A DNA stretch of 64,000 nucleotides from NCBI GenBank assembly GCA_030407005.1, contig JAUDYN010000003.1, forward strand, positions 3,224,001-3,288,000. Reading direction: 5' to 3'. A program made the position numbers and the translations under genes. This document shows positions 46,736 to 57,840 of this stretch, one piece after another. The DNA comes from Desarmillaria ectypa (taxonomy: Eukaryota > Basidiomycota > Agaricomycetes > Agaricales > Physalacriaceae). Each line of letters opens with the position of its first letter. The stretch's first letter is position 1. The notes beneath the pieces are model-generated. The model searched no databases, had not been told where the DNA came from, and was given only the letters and a program-made list of their open reading frames with translations.

Positions 46736-47690
46736 TTTTCACAATGGATCAGTACAATTCTACCCCGACTTCTCGCGGCTGGCTCTGCCAGCGTTATAAC
46801 ATGTGTTTCACAGACAAATATAGCCTTTTTGAGAACAACAAATTCTCGAAGCATTACGTATGTATGGATGATAGGTGTAAAGGAAGGGCATTTCGCTCGG
46901 CGCTAGGTTTGAGGGAGCATCTGAGGCAGGCCGCTGTGCACCGTGAATATGACCACGCTCATTGTGGCCGGCAATTCACCTTGACTCATGGTGTACTCTT
47001 ACATCTTGACGTGGGGGGCTGTGGAGCCGTTACTTGGAAGTGGGTTCCTGAACGAGTTAGGTGCTGGGATAGACGTAACGTCTTTGTCGATCCCGATGTT
47101 GACGTTGAGGCAGTAAGATATGAACCGCGCTGGGAGACCGGTACTCGTTGCACCACGTGTGGATGCTCCTTCAAGAACTCAGTCGCTCTCAACTAGCATC
47201 TCGCAAGCCCTGCACACCAGCCAAGGGTACTCAAGTGCCCCGCGACTGGGTGTGAATCACGATTTGTGACATTTAGTAGTTTGGCGCAGCATATTGAGGT
47301 GGTGACCAAGTGTACAAAGAGAGATAATAAGGCTTTAAGAAAGTGGAAGGCATTTGTCACTAAGATTGGCCTTGTCGCTAAGGTCCCTGCACGTCCACCG
47401 ACTTTCTTTAAGTACCCAGATGTGGGCGTACGAATATCCTCTCCAATCATGTATCATTTCCATGCCTTTGGTCATGATACTCTAATATCCTGTCATTGAT
47501 GTCTACTGATGATAATTCATCTCCATTTCATACCCTTACTCTTCTACTCCATTTCCATTCATTTCTATCCACTCTCATTATCTCTTTTCTGCTTCTATCA
47601 GACTTGTTGCCACACGAAGTAGCTACCCGCGTGTCAAAAATACTAGTGCATTCCATAGCTCAAGACTTTCATTATTACCTATAGTTACCC
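46735..47690 (+). repeat. Zinc-finger repeat block (inverted relative to 9150-10085)
   Basis: Homology with 10085-9150 on the other strand begins just before the ATG (TTCACAATGGATCAGTAC against TTCACAATAAATCAGTAC) and ends near CATTATTACCTATAG. It is not part of the 10-18/50-58 kb inverted arms: in the left it lies outside FunK1, in the right beyond GH51. It was therefore copied independently. Confidence 0.75.
46744..47499 (+). pseudogene. C2H2 zinc-finger gene with one premature stop (repeat copy 2)
   Basis: A single long frame starts MDQYNSTPTSRGWLCQRYNM, with fingers in KHYVCMDDRCKGRAFRSALG and TRCTTCGCSFKNSVALN. TAG at 47194-47196 then interrupts, and the same frame continues HLASPAHQPRVLKCPATGCE, SRFVTFSSLAQHIEVVTKC and on to 47499. 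In the inverted copy at 9.6 kb the interrupted codon is CAG (Gln), and the intact family member has N-Q-H there. So one C-to-T change is the only visible defect. It might still make a truncated 150-residue protein. It is the better-preserved of the two repeat copies. Confidence 0.75.
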
Positions 47691-48419
47691 TTTCCATCCG
47701 CAAAGCTTTGATAAGGGCGGGTGGAAGACACGGAGGATCTTCGATTGCATGACCAGGAGGCGGGTGAGCGAGTGTGGAGATGGTATGCGATATGGATTTG
47801 TTCAACGGTAGCCAGATTGCCCATGTGCCTGCACCATTCTGGTGTGTGAAACTTGGGCAACTTGGTCGTGCATTCTTCGAAACACTACCACGATAGCTTG
47901 CATTGACTACAGGCAGTCACGGTGTTGCACTGGAATAGCATACAAAAACACACTGTACACCTGGTTTCATTGCTGTATAACGTTGCTTGCTTAATTATAC
48001 CTCGGGGAGCTAGATAAAATACTCACAAGCCGTACTGCATTGAACAAGTTCTTTCGATCGATCGATCATCAGGAACGGCTCTCTGTTGAGATTACTGTAG
48101 AATATTGTTGACCCTGTGGCTGTGCGAGCTGGCGCGATGTCCAATTAGCCCGAGTTCTGCTGAGTAAAGGATTGGTAAAGAATTATTAAGAGAGAGAAAG
48201 TACTAGAAGAATACATAGAGTATACGAGTAGCTATATTTTGTAGTGTACTGTACTCGTTTGCCTCCCTTCCTATAAGTCGAGTTCTGATTAGCAAGAGGG
48301 ACGAGAGAGGGTACCAACGAGCGCTACTAGGCGTAACCGATGTCGCAGTATACGTAGAAGCGGATGTAGACAGTTACACGATGTCGTGAGTTGCTCGCAG
48401 TTCGGCCAAGTGTGGAAGG
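47691..48419. other. No gene recognised
   Basis: About 730 bases. Contains a GATC-rich run (TCGATCGATCGATCATC at 48056). A possible LTR-type terminus CAACA (complement, about 48106-48110) is seen, which might be the end of a larger decayed element reaching to 49758. No ORF can be supported. Confidence 0.3.
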
Positions 48420-48626
48420 TGTTGGGATTTGCAACTTCAAGCATGTGCCAGAAGATTCCCGAACCTTCGGTACCATCAATTTGGCACGATACTAGGATAT
48501 AATTAGGTACTTTAGTAGAACATTCTAGATACATTCTGTAGTATTTAAGGAGCTCGTCTTGAGCTCTAGTAGCTAACAATTTAGTGTTCTCTACTCAGCA
48601 AGCCTCCCACTGCAATAGTCACAACA
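48420..48626 (-). mobile_element. 207-bp LTR-like element, copy 1 (solo LTR or TRIM)
   Basis: On the minus strand it starts TGTTGTGACTATTGCAGTGG and ends AAATCCCAACA, giving TG...CA termini with a 5-bp inverted repeat (TGTTG/CAACA). It is flanked by a perfect 5-bp direct repeat, GAAGG on the plus strand (48415-48419 and 48627-48631). It has the same length as, and is nearly identical to, the element at 53158-53364, which has a different target duplication. No internal coding region is credible. Confidence 0.85.
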
Positions 48627-49769
48627 GAAGGGAACGGTGTTCGTCGATACAAAATGTATCTAGATCTAATTCAGCAAAGAAAACGAAGTGACCGCTTACT
48701 GGGCTCTATTCTGAAGGCTCTGGGGCTCGCTCGATGGCTCGGTGCTCGTGGTAGGATGGCAAGAAGAAGGTAAATCCAATTTCGATATCAACTGAATACA
48801 AACATGAAAGAGGGGTACCTGCACACGTTCTCTTGCATCGCCAGAGCCCATAGACAGTAACTTCATGTATATAGGTAGATTCTAGAATGAAAGATGTCAA
48901 AAGAAATGGAATATCCTAGCTCAATTACCTCAACCTCGAGCAAAACTAAACTAACCGGGACACGCGCAAATACGGCATAGCAAGAGTTCGCTGCCCCGCT
49001 CAGCGCACAAATGGTGGTCCAGGACATTGTGTCTCGATTCCCTGCGCACGCCGAGGTGTCGTCCACCATTGGCTTCGGTCTTCGCGTTGGATGGGGTAGG
49101 GAGGGGAGTGATGATGAAGTAAAAGGAGAGAGGAGAAACAGAATTGAAAAGATGGTAACGAACCAGTATATGCATGCGACATCCATACAACCCATATCAT
49201 AGGCAATCCTTCTACCTGAAGTTGAAATGGCTCAATTGTTGGCGAGATGAGCTACCCCAAAGTCGGTGTTATGATCTTGATGATTATTGCCCAAAGGCAG
49301 AGGTGTCGGAACATGTGCTCTTTGATCCTGGAGGTACACGGCGTCGCATCGGAAGGAAATACAGTCTGTAGGAAGAAAAGATGATAAAAGGAGTAGAGAT
49401 GATAGTGGAAGAAAAGAAAGAGACGTGGCAAACCGAAGAAGGAAGTACGAGTCAGCCGGCCTGAGACGTCAAGTCTACGATCACGGCAACTCGTACTACC
49501 ACACCGATCAATGGAACTTGGGTTCACACAATTAAGTGGATGTCCAAAGTAAGCGAATTCGATACTTCAAGGTGAGCTATTGCAGAATATATACGTTCGA
49601 GAAATCCTTCTAGAATTTACTAGTAGATGAGCGGGGGTTTTGAGAGAAGGAGAAGTAAAGAAGGTTAAAGAAAGTTCTACAACGTTCGCACTATTACTCA
49701 GAAAAAAGAATTGATCTAGAAGGTAAGTGTTGACTCGTACTAGTAGTAGTTATTCCCTAATATTCTCGA
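48627..49769. other. Repeat-like DNA without genes, interrupting the right arm edge
   Basis: Just after the GH51-B stop, the homology with the left arm ends at about 49758 and unrelated sequence begins (minus strand TATTAGGGAATAACTACTAC). This start resembles an LTR start of the TGTTAGAG type seen at 53457. No reverse transcriptase, integrase or transposase motif was found. Probably a decayed retroelement fragment. Confidence 0.35.
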
Positions 49770-52724
49770 TCAAAGTGCATCGGATGCTTGTAGAGAGACG
49801 ACGGTTACGCTCATAGCTGGGAAGGTATAGTTAAATCTCCCCAGCTCAGGTATAGCGAAGCTCGAAGCAACGGGTACAATAAGATCAGGCTCGTCGATGG
49901 TATTCGCCGTATCGAACTGCCCACTAATGGGGCTTAGAGCGGGGGTGCTGATGGAAATCGCGGTACCGAATGCCGCGAAGGAGAAGTCCAAGTAGATATG
50001 AGCTACCAAGTCACTGTTACCCGCATTTGCAACCTTCATGGCAATCACTAAGATCAGAAGAAATAATATCTGGACTTCATACCTTCAAGAAGACAACCTC
50101 GGTTTCATTGTTGTAGCTCGCCACCCAGAATAAGGGTTCTGTTTCGTTAGTTGACGCGGGAAACGTCTCTAAAACATGCGTTCCTCGGTTGACGCTGAAC
50201 ATCTACGCGTACCGATAATTGAGAGTAACACCAATGAGAGAAGGCCGAATAGTAATCTACCTGTCGCACATAGTAAGACGTAGACCTGACAATGCGGCTC
50301 GAGTCAAATGTCAAGATGTCTGGCGTCCATTGATAATTCTTGATGTGCTGTAACGATGGTGCATCTGAATATCCGAGTGAGATCGTAGTCTCGAGAAGAC
50401 TAAAACTTGCATACAAGCACTAGCAAAGACAACATCGGAGTTCCGTTCCAATCCAGTCATGAACGCTGCTTCTGCAACAGAGCCTCGAAGGGTAGGGTAG
50501 AGCAGGCGACCATTGGAGATAGTACCTAGGACGTCGGAACTATTTGTCGACGTAACTAGTTCCTGGTCACCGGAAACCAAGGCACGGCGTAAGCGTTCAA
50601 CGCACCAGCATATTCTCCAATAAAAAATTTGGTGCCGTTACGCGGGTACTCATCGAACATGAAAGCGTTGGTTGTAAACGAACTCGCGTCAGCAAATTGG
50701 TGGAAATCAACTTGGGGTCACACTTGTCAGGGTTGAAACGTCACATAGCAATGTTAACTCACTCTTGAGATACGCTGGATTGAGCTCTGTAGAAGGATAC
50801 GTCGTCGCAATGAATTCAAATTGTCCGGGATATCGTTCTTCTATAGCGGAGACAAACGAATTCCAGCGGTATCCAGCGTACCTGGGAGAAACGATTCCGT
50901 GAGCAGGTATGTGAAGCACCAGTCGATAAAAACACACGATTCTGGTTGGAACTACGAAACGTCACGCCAAATGAGATGGGCGACACAAGCTTTATGGTGC
51001 TCCTTACCTCGTCTTCGTTTCCTCTGCAAATTTTATTCAAAACAATACAGAAACCGAGCCAAGAGACCACGTACAATTCAATCAGTCGGAGCTGGTAGGG
51101 CTCCGTTCTCCCAAGACTAGCTCGCAACTGTCCCCATACACTTGTCTCCGCATCGCCAACAATGAATTCAATCTCGTTCAAAGCATCGTCTATGAATGGT
51201 TGAAGGTCCTCCTCAGGTACGATCGGCCATGTTGCAAGATCAGAGTAGTTAGCTGTTGAGATACCACTCCAAATGGCTTCGAAACAGGTCTTAAGACTCA
51301 GATTATTATGCTTCATCAATAACACATACCGAGGATGGGTTCCTGTAGCAGATAAGAGGTCAATACGATTGTCATTATAAAGCTTATGAAAGCTCTTACT
51401 GCATCAAGGTCCTCGGCAAAGTTCAAGTCCTCCAGAAGACCCTGATTGTAAACGCTTAACTCGATCTGATGCATCAGGAACTGCGCGACCTACCAGTCCA
51501 TCTGTATTAGGATAACCTGCAGAATGCACGTTGGCAGGATTATTGTATCAGATACGAGAATTTAGACATACCCCAATTACCAATGCGACCAGGACGTTGT
51601 TCAAGACTGAAACACATATCAGCACTGAAGCAGTGAAGATACCAGACCGATACTGACGGTCCTATCGTCTCGTTCCATTTCCAACGCGTATCGAAGCTGC
51701 CTCCCTGAACATTTATTAGCATAACACTCTGGGTTGTCCATATCTTGATAGCACGCACCTCCAAATTATTGCCTCCCGGAAACCTCCAAACAGAGGGATG
51801 GGTGGCAGCTATGGCCTCTGCCAAATCAACTCGCATACCGTTTTCACGCCCTCTAAAAGTCGGTGGGAACAGCGAGAACAGGCCAAAGAATATCGTCTGA
51901 CCCGTAGCTTTGCTTCCATCGAAGACAACGCTGAATACGTTGTCATCACTCGGGGCAGAGACATCAGGCTGTAATTCAAAGGTAAGCTTCTGCCATTCCG
52001 AGGATACTCCACCTAATGTTTTTGACGCATATATTGTGCCTCGGGCAGACTTTAGAGACACAGTAAGAGACCCAGTGAAATTACTTGATTTCACATAGAA
52101 GGATCCTTTATAAGTCCATCCTGCTTGAACCTTGATGCCTTGAAGACGATTGTAAGCTATACCATGAGGTGATTGGTGCAAGGAGAACCTACTTACCCCA
52201 ATAGCCAGTATTTTCGAACCCAATATCTCCAAAGACTACTTTGGGTATTTGGACTTGCAAGCTGTTCGGTAGCGAAGAGGATACGCCGTTGGTTTGAGAA
52301 GTGACTGACAACCGTGCACCGTTGTATGACTGCCATGCATTTAATCTGGAGACCAGTTAGTTATGGATTGACAGAAAGTCGGATGTGCTGACGCATTTTG
52401 AGTGCCCGGGATAACGCCTTGGAATGCCCTATTCTGCAGCAGTTCACCGTACAGACCTCCATCCCCACTAACAGGGTAGATCAGTCAGGAGCTCGAAAGA
52501 TTGATGACGGAACGAACCTATGGTTTATATCCTGCACGAGAGATGTTGATAAGCAAAGGTGATGAATGAATGTGACGTACTTCCCACATGAATCCGCATA
52601 GTGTTGACGGGATTTCGTGGACAAGGTTCGCCGTAATCGTCAGATCAAGAGCATTAGGAGCAACCAAAGTCGATAAAGCCGGGAGAGCAGAAAGTACGAC
52701 AAGCACTGCGCTGGATAGATGCAT
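49770..52724 (-). CDS. GH51 alpha-L-arabinofuranosidase, copy B, apparently intact
   Basis: Secreted hemicellulase releasing L-arabinose. Signal peptide MHLSSAVLVVLSALPALSTL from 52724. Reconstructed exons in order: TITANLVHEIPSTLCGFMWE, DINHSGDGGLYGELLQNRAF, GTQNALNAWQSYNGARLSVT, GIKVQAGWTYKGSFYVKSSN, ENGMRVDLAEAIAATHPSVW running into RFPGGNNLE, GSFDTRWKWNETIGP, RPGRIGNWG, GLLEDLNFAEDLDA, EPILAIWSGISTANYSDLAT, then QLRLIELGNEDE with the acid/base Glu, YRWNSFVSAIEERYPGQFEF, and KFFIGEYAGALNAYAVP with the nucleophile Glu. The C-terminal beta domain includes MFSVNRGTHVLETFPAS and ends VVSLQASDAL. About 650 residues, normal for fungal secreted GH51. I found no stop or frameshift. It is flanked by inverted copies of the 207-bp LTR-like element. 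Confidence 0.85.
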
Positions 52725-53157
52725 GTCGCGAGCGCGTGGATGACCTCTGCTGGGATGGACAAACTTCTCCTTATAAACACAGCTGTCTCGGACTCGGACT
52801 CGGACTCGACTGCAACTCGATGATCAAATAAAATCAATCCCGTGACCGCGAAGATAGCTCGCCCGAATTCCGAATAACTGGGCATCCAGAAGATCATTGA
52901 GAACCTCTGGTAATTCACCTGACCGTAGGCTAAAGAGAACATTGTCTTCTTAGATGCCCTGAAGACTGAAGTGGGAACTGGACGTCGATGTCGTTGCGAA
53001 GAAGCTTAGTGTTGACCAAGACCATTGTTCTGGGACCGCCACAATGACTAGGTTTGACCCTAATGGGCACCGGCAACGCCCTGGATCGTCAGCTGACTAA
53101 GCTCATTTCCCCCCAATTTCGACGGCAAATCAAGATTGATTGCTTCGACTCTCACAG
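52725..53157. promoter_or_regulatory. Upstream region of GH51-B
   Basis: Non-coding, shared with the left arm (for example GGACTCGGACTCGGACTCG near 52790, where a short GGACTC tandem is longer than in copy A). Presumed promoter. No named site can be supported. Confidence 0.4.
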
Positions 53158-53364
53158 TGTTGTAACTATTGCAGTGGGAGGCTTGCTGAGTAGAAAATAC
53201 TAAATTGTTAGCTACTAGAGCTCAAGACGAGCTCCTTAAATACTACAGAATGTATCTAGAATGTTCTACTAAAGTACCTAATTATATCCTAGTATCGTGC
53301 CAAATTGATGGTACCGAAGGTTCGGGAATCTTCTGGCACATGCTTGAAGTTGCAAATCCCAACA
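53158..53364 (+). mobile_element. 207-bp LTR-like element, copy 2
   Basis: Starts TGTTGTAACTATTGCAGTGG and ends CCCAACA; flanked by a perfect CACAG direct repeat (53153-53157 and 53365-53369). The left arm has the empty site: one CTGTG (the complement) at 14341-14345 within otherwise matching flanks. The 63-residue ORF inside is only a by-product of the sequence and is shared with copy 1. Confidence 0.9.
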
Positions 53365-53456
53365 CACAGCATATCAACGGCTGGAAGCGTAGTATAAGGA
53401 GAAGGCGCTCAGAGAGATAGGGGCGAGCGTTGTCAAAGATGTTGAGTTAAGCAAAT

Positions 53457-53629
53457 TGTTAGAGTAATAACAGCTCAGTCAGTCACGTAGTCGTAGTGAA
53501 CAGCTGAGGTGCAAAGAAGGGTGAAACGGTAGATATAGGTAACGGGAATAAAGGAGTAGTGATCTAAATATAATAAGTAAGTTCATTAGATGAAACAACG
53601 AAACGTCGGGATAGGCTGAATCGCCAACA
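53457..53629 (+). mobile_element. 173-bp LTR-like element with TGTTA...CAACA ends
   Basis: Starts TGTTAGAGTAATAACAGC and ends CGCCAACA. A perfect 5-bp direct repeat CAAAT flanks it (53452-53456 and 53630-53634). The left arm has a single complement ATTTG at 14254-14258 in matching flanks, so this is also a filled site against an empty one. The sequence differs from the 207-bp element, so it represents a second family. No coding capacity. Confidence 0.85.
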
Positions 53630-53639
53630 CAAATAACGT

Positions 53640-54620
53640 AGAATCCCACGATTCTGAAAGAAAGTTCGAGATGTGATGGTATCGTGTTTACCTACTCCAG
53701 CTAGTTTCGTTTCATCGTTCAAGCTCAAGGCCGGGTATGAGGGGATGGTCCGAGTTATATTTGTCACACTAGCTGAATATTAATTGCTGTACGAAAATGG
53801 GATGCTCTGAGCAGAAGTGTAAATATTGAACCTCATAATGGAAGGTCGTCAATGTTCAGGTTGCCGGGCTGGAAGATGAAGCTTGTGAAAGAAGGGTGAA
53901 TATCTGATGCCAAAGAGAAGGTCATAGTTAGACTACTGAACCCCAGCCACGATACTTAGAGTCATCTTGACTGCAAATTTGGGTGATCATCGCTTCATCA
54001 CGCAAAACTGTGGTCAGCGTAGGAAGAAGTGCCAGTACAGATCAGACACGGATCAATATTAGTTATTGATTCTCTTCGACCAATGGCGGGCTGCGTGAGT
54101 CACTACGCGACAGTCAAATGGACTAGGATGCTTTCCCCGTGGTCCTCGATTCTGCTCGGAATCATGATGAGCTTTGCTGGCAGATGAAACTGTCTATCAT
54201 CAGGAGAAGATGCTACGGATTGCCATTCGACTCAGAGAAGATCTGGTCGAAAGTATGATGTTCTTATTCAGTGATGCTTGGGCATAGCTGATCTCAAGCC
54301 TTGTAGAATGCATGAAGCATACCAGTCTCTGGTATTCCAGACACTGGAAACTTTATGAGTATATCGACTTGCGTTGTATTACGCATTGTTGACGCATCTA
54401 TTTTTGTGGGTTATCCGAATCCGTTCTTTTTAGCTTTTAGGCTGATGCTGAGGTTGCGTTGCAGCCCTTCGTGCCGGCTGGTCATACACAGGTTCCAACA
54501 TATATCATAGCGGAACGCGCGGCAGATTTCATCAAGGCGATGTGGTTGGAAAATACTGGCTGATAAACAGTGACACCAGGCTGATAGTGGACTTTGAGTT
54601 GGACCAAGCAACTTGTCGTG
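53640..54620 (+). pseudogene. Fragments of MSS51-like and GMC oxidoreductase genes (right arm)
   Basis: From 53640-53770 the DNA matches 14170-14240 (inverted). From 53950-54260 it matches 4750-5060 (inverted), MSS51-like debris absent from the left arm. From 54300-54600 the plus strand carries the GMC 3' end: TTGACGCATCTATTTTTGTG, then the last-exon piece encoding PFVPAGHTQV with a TCATACACAG change. The catalytic HPVG part and all upstream exons are missing. Non-functional. Confidence 0.7.
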
Positions 54621-55149
54621 CCTGTATATTATCATGGTCTGTTATGGCAAAGAATTATCGCTCTTCACAATGAACATGTCATGTTAAACAGCTTGTATTA
54701 TCCCTGCTTTTATATAGATGGTGAGGAACAGTGGTTTCCAACACGCAACCAACAAGACTCGCTGTGGACTAGGTTAAGTTATCTTCGATGTGTTGTTTCT
54801 CAGGTCTCGGGTCTCTGTCAAAAGTGCTGAAGTTCTACATGCAGTGACGATACCGTCTGGTACTGACCCATCCAAAAAAGACTGCTAGTATTGATAAATC
54901 CCTATCACTGCTGCGATCGTCATCTGAACTTCGCCCCTTGGGACCTTAGCGAGCCTGATGATCTGAAGAGTACTCATTGCATCATTTTGCCTGGGGAAAT
55001 GTACCTTATTGTGCAGGAAGGACAGCAAATTACAACAGGCAGCACTACTCTAGTATACATCACAGGCGTATTAAACATGGATTGCGAAGATGAACATATT
55101 GACCGATGTCTGAGATTGTTTACCCCAGCGACAAACCGAAGCTCCAGCC

Positions 55150-57465
55150 CTATGCTGGGGCTGCAGAATGTCCCGACTTGTGCCTCTTCTGCATCGGCTG
55201 AGTATCATCTTGGCGAGTCCGCTTGGTACCAGTGGGTTCGAGCTGATACTTTGCCGCGTCATTGGAAGGCCATCCATCCATGTCAAGCACTTCCTCCCAG
55301 AGCAATTTCAACTGTTGGTGATCACGGAATACTGCGATTGTGCGATCCATGGCTGGTTTACTGCGGCCGCGCTTTGTCGATGAGCGGAGTTGTGAGGCTA
55401 AAATGGTGTTCCATTCAGCAATAGCTTCGAGAGCGGCCTCAATCCAATTAGTGAAAGGATGACACTCAAATCGAAAATTGACGCCTAGAGGACCCATATC
55501 ATGCGCCAAAGCGGTCTTCGCGTCACCACCACTCCACGTCCCATCACCATTGTCTACGCTGTCGTCGAAGATGCGGGCCATCGTGTTCTGGAGACCAGGG
55601 CCGACTTTACTGTGACGCAAGTAGCGGAGGCCGTGGTACAGCATGACATATATAAAGGATTCGAAATCATCTTGAGGTTCATGCTTCTTCGTCCTGTCTC
55701 TGAGAAGTCCTATGGACATGAATTGCCATGTCCCCTGCGCAATGATGAGAAAAGAGAATGTATTGGAATGAGAACACTCACCGTGCGTTCCGCTTGTCGT
55801 GCTGCCTTTTCCAAGTCGGCTATGCGTATAGCCATATCCCAGTCATTCAAAAAACCACGACCTCCACCATCATCGTTGTCTTTCGACGCCTTATCGTCGT
55901 ATACGATCAAGATGTTCCCGCCGCTGACATCACGATGAAGAATTTGGCATATTGTGAAGGCGTCTTCATGAGCTACGCGGAAAATTGGATTAATAGATGT
56001 GACAGTCAAATATCATTATTATTGCTCACCCAAAAAAGCCTCGTAGACTACTCTCGTAAGCTGCTTCGAGGACTTGAACCTCTGCAAAGGTTGTCCAACC
56101 TCTTCAGTCAGCGTTCGCTGGTGCTCACGAATACAAGTGAGCGGAAGACGTGCTCCAAGGTTCCAGTCTTCGTCGAGATACTTGTGGGAGGTAGTTTTCT
56201 GACCGGGGACGACACCACCACAGACAAATGTAGGAACATTCCGGACGCTAGCTGCATTGAGAATCTCCAGCATTGCAGATTCCTGAGGAAGATTGGCATC
56301 CCGCCAGCTATCCTTGAGGAATTGAACACTTTTAGTCTTGACGTCGTACACAGGAAGACCTAACGTCGCTCGACCTGGGATGCTTTGTGGCGCAGCAATG
56401 GCCGGTCCAGCAAGCACCTCCCTACCGCTGTCACCATCAGGTACCCGAATCTTCACAAATGAGCGCTTGTCCTTGTTGTCCGAGTGAATCCAGGGCTTCA
56501 AGAGCGGCTTCACCAAAGATATTTCTTCCTCTGTAGCCAGTGTCACCGTGTCGTCTTTCCCTCGATCGCTATCCGTGAGAGAAGAAAACCGGTAAAGAAA
56601 CTCAACGAGGTATTTGCCTTCGGTCGGAAGATCAAACGCACGCGATACGATGGTGTACGTCCTCTCCCATTTGAAGAACCGGACACCGTCTGGTCCAAGA
56701 CTAAGCGTGAATAAGTGTCGTCGATGCTGCGAATTCATTGTCGCCCCAGCATATCCAGCAAGCTGACCGCGATAATTTTTCGATGATAGTGTCCGTGACA
56801 CCCATTCATCAGGGTTGCCGTCCTTGAACCCATAAAAGGAGGAACCTCTCTTGAACTCTAACCAGAGTTCTGCTTTGTTCCATTGAGTAGGACTAGTCGT
56901 AGTGTCGACGTCGGAGGCATACACGAATGCATCGGTGACAGTGTTAGTGGCCGAATTAGCATCCTTGAACTCGTTTCCTTGAACGAATTTCAATCCGGGA
57001 ATGAGCTCTGGCGCTACGCCTTGAATCACGCTCGCCTATAAAATATCATCGAGATGTTGTAGACCAACAACAACAATGTTAACTCACGACGGCATCCGCG
57101 TACTTCCTTTCCTTGCTATACTCCGCCGGTAGTTGAATCGACTCGAAGATGTCGTGAAGATGACTGGGAGAGAGATACGTGAATTGACCACCAGGTCCGC
57201 CCATAAGCTCGTGAAGAAAAAGTTCGACTGGCATGGGCCCAATCCAGTGACCGTCCATTTCTTTCGATCTGTCTTGTCGAAGTTGCGTCGCGGGGACCTT
57301 AAGCGAAGTGAACTGATTGTTTGTCTGGCGTTTGATAGGAGAACCTAAGTATATATCAGTGGCTGATTCACTACCAACAGACAAGATACGTGTACCAGTC
57401 GTGGGCTGCTGCTGTTCGCTCTGATTGGTTCCACTAGGAGGATTGTGAGTATTCGAGGACGACAT
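55150..57465 (-). CDS. FunK1-type protein kinase, copy B
   Basis: Counterpart of copy A with the same four exons in reverse orientation; Met at 57465 and stop at 55150. The first three exons are nearly identical to copy A, with a few substitutions, for example LSVGSES for LCVGSES. The catalytic loop HRDVSGGNIL, NDWDMA and GTWQFMSI are unchanged. Between about 55540 and 55230 the sequence diverges strongly (ALEAIAEWNTILASQLRSST against ALAAIGEWRDFLTPEEPSD), and then returns to near identity for the tail (LEPTGTKRTRQDDTQPMQKR). The frame is open throughout, so both copies could make protein. Confidence 0.88.
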
Positions 57466-57840
57466 GGTAGAAAGTGGGGGACTCACAGATGTCAAGGTAC
57501 CACAGATTTATACAGCGGCAGAACAACAGACGCCACCCTCCAATCTTGGGGTGTACTTTGTACGAACAATGTAGAGTGAGGTCAAAAGAAGAAATTCAAT
57601 TTATGATTGTGATTGTGTTTGTGATGCGGTCACGTGGTGACATAAGGGCAGGCTATATGGCGTTGCCTTTGTCGAAAAATTCAATCGGTGACGCGCAAGG
57701 TCTTCAAGTTAAATTCGGATACAAAAACAATAGGACCCTCAAGAATAGATAGGAAAGCCGTGTCACGAAACCTAGATTTTGACCCAGAAATAGATCATGA
57801 AATCCAGTCGGTTGTGTCCTTGATGCCTTCCTAAATTTGG
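57466..57840 (-). promoter_or_regulatory. FunK1-B promoter with CACGTG
   Basis: Near-identical to the copy A promoter. CACGTG is at 57631-57636. The segment from about 57560 to 57660 is repeated, diverged, at 58590-58670. Confidence 0.45.

Larger units (their letters stand above)
49758..57840 (-). repeat. Right arm of large inverted duplication
   Basis: Reverse-orientation counterpart of 10345-17690: FunK1-B, GMC shred, GH51-B. It carries two extra LTR-like insertions, extra sequence at 53.7-54.3 kb with MSS51-like remnants, and a shorter GMC fragment than the left arm. Confidence 0.85.

Noticed and set aside
48289..48579. 96-residue ORF (and its partner at 53205-53420) starting MLATRAQDELLKYYRMYLEC.
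   Set aside because: It lies largely inside the 207-bp LTR-like element and runs into unrelated flanks, so it is a by-product of the repeat.
48420..53364. GH51-B plus flanking inverted 207-bp elements as one composite transposon.
   Set aside because: Each 207-bp element has its own, different 5-bp target duplication, so they inserted separately.
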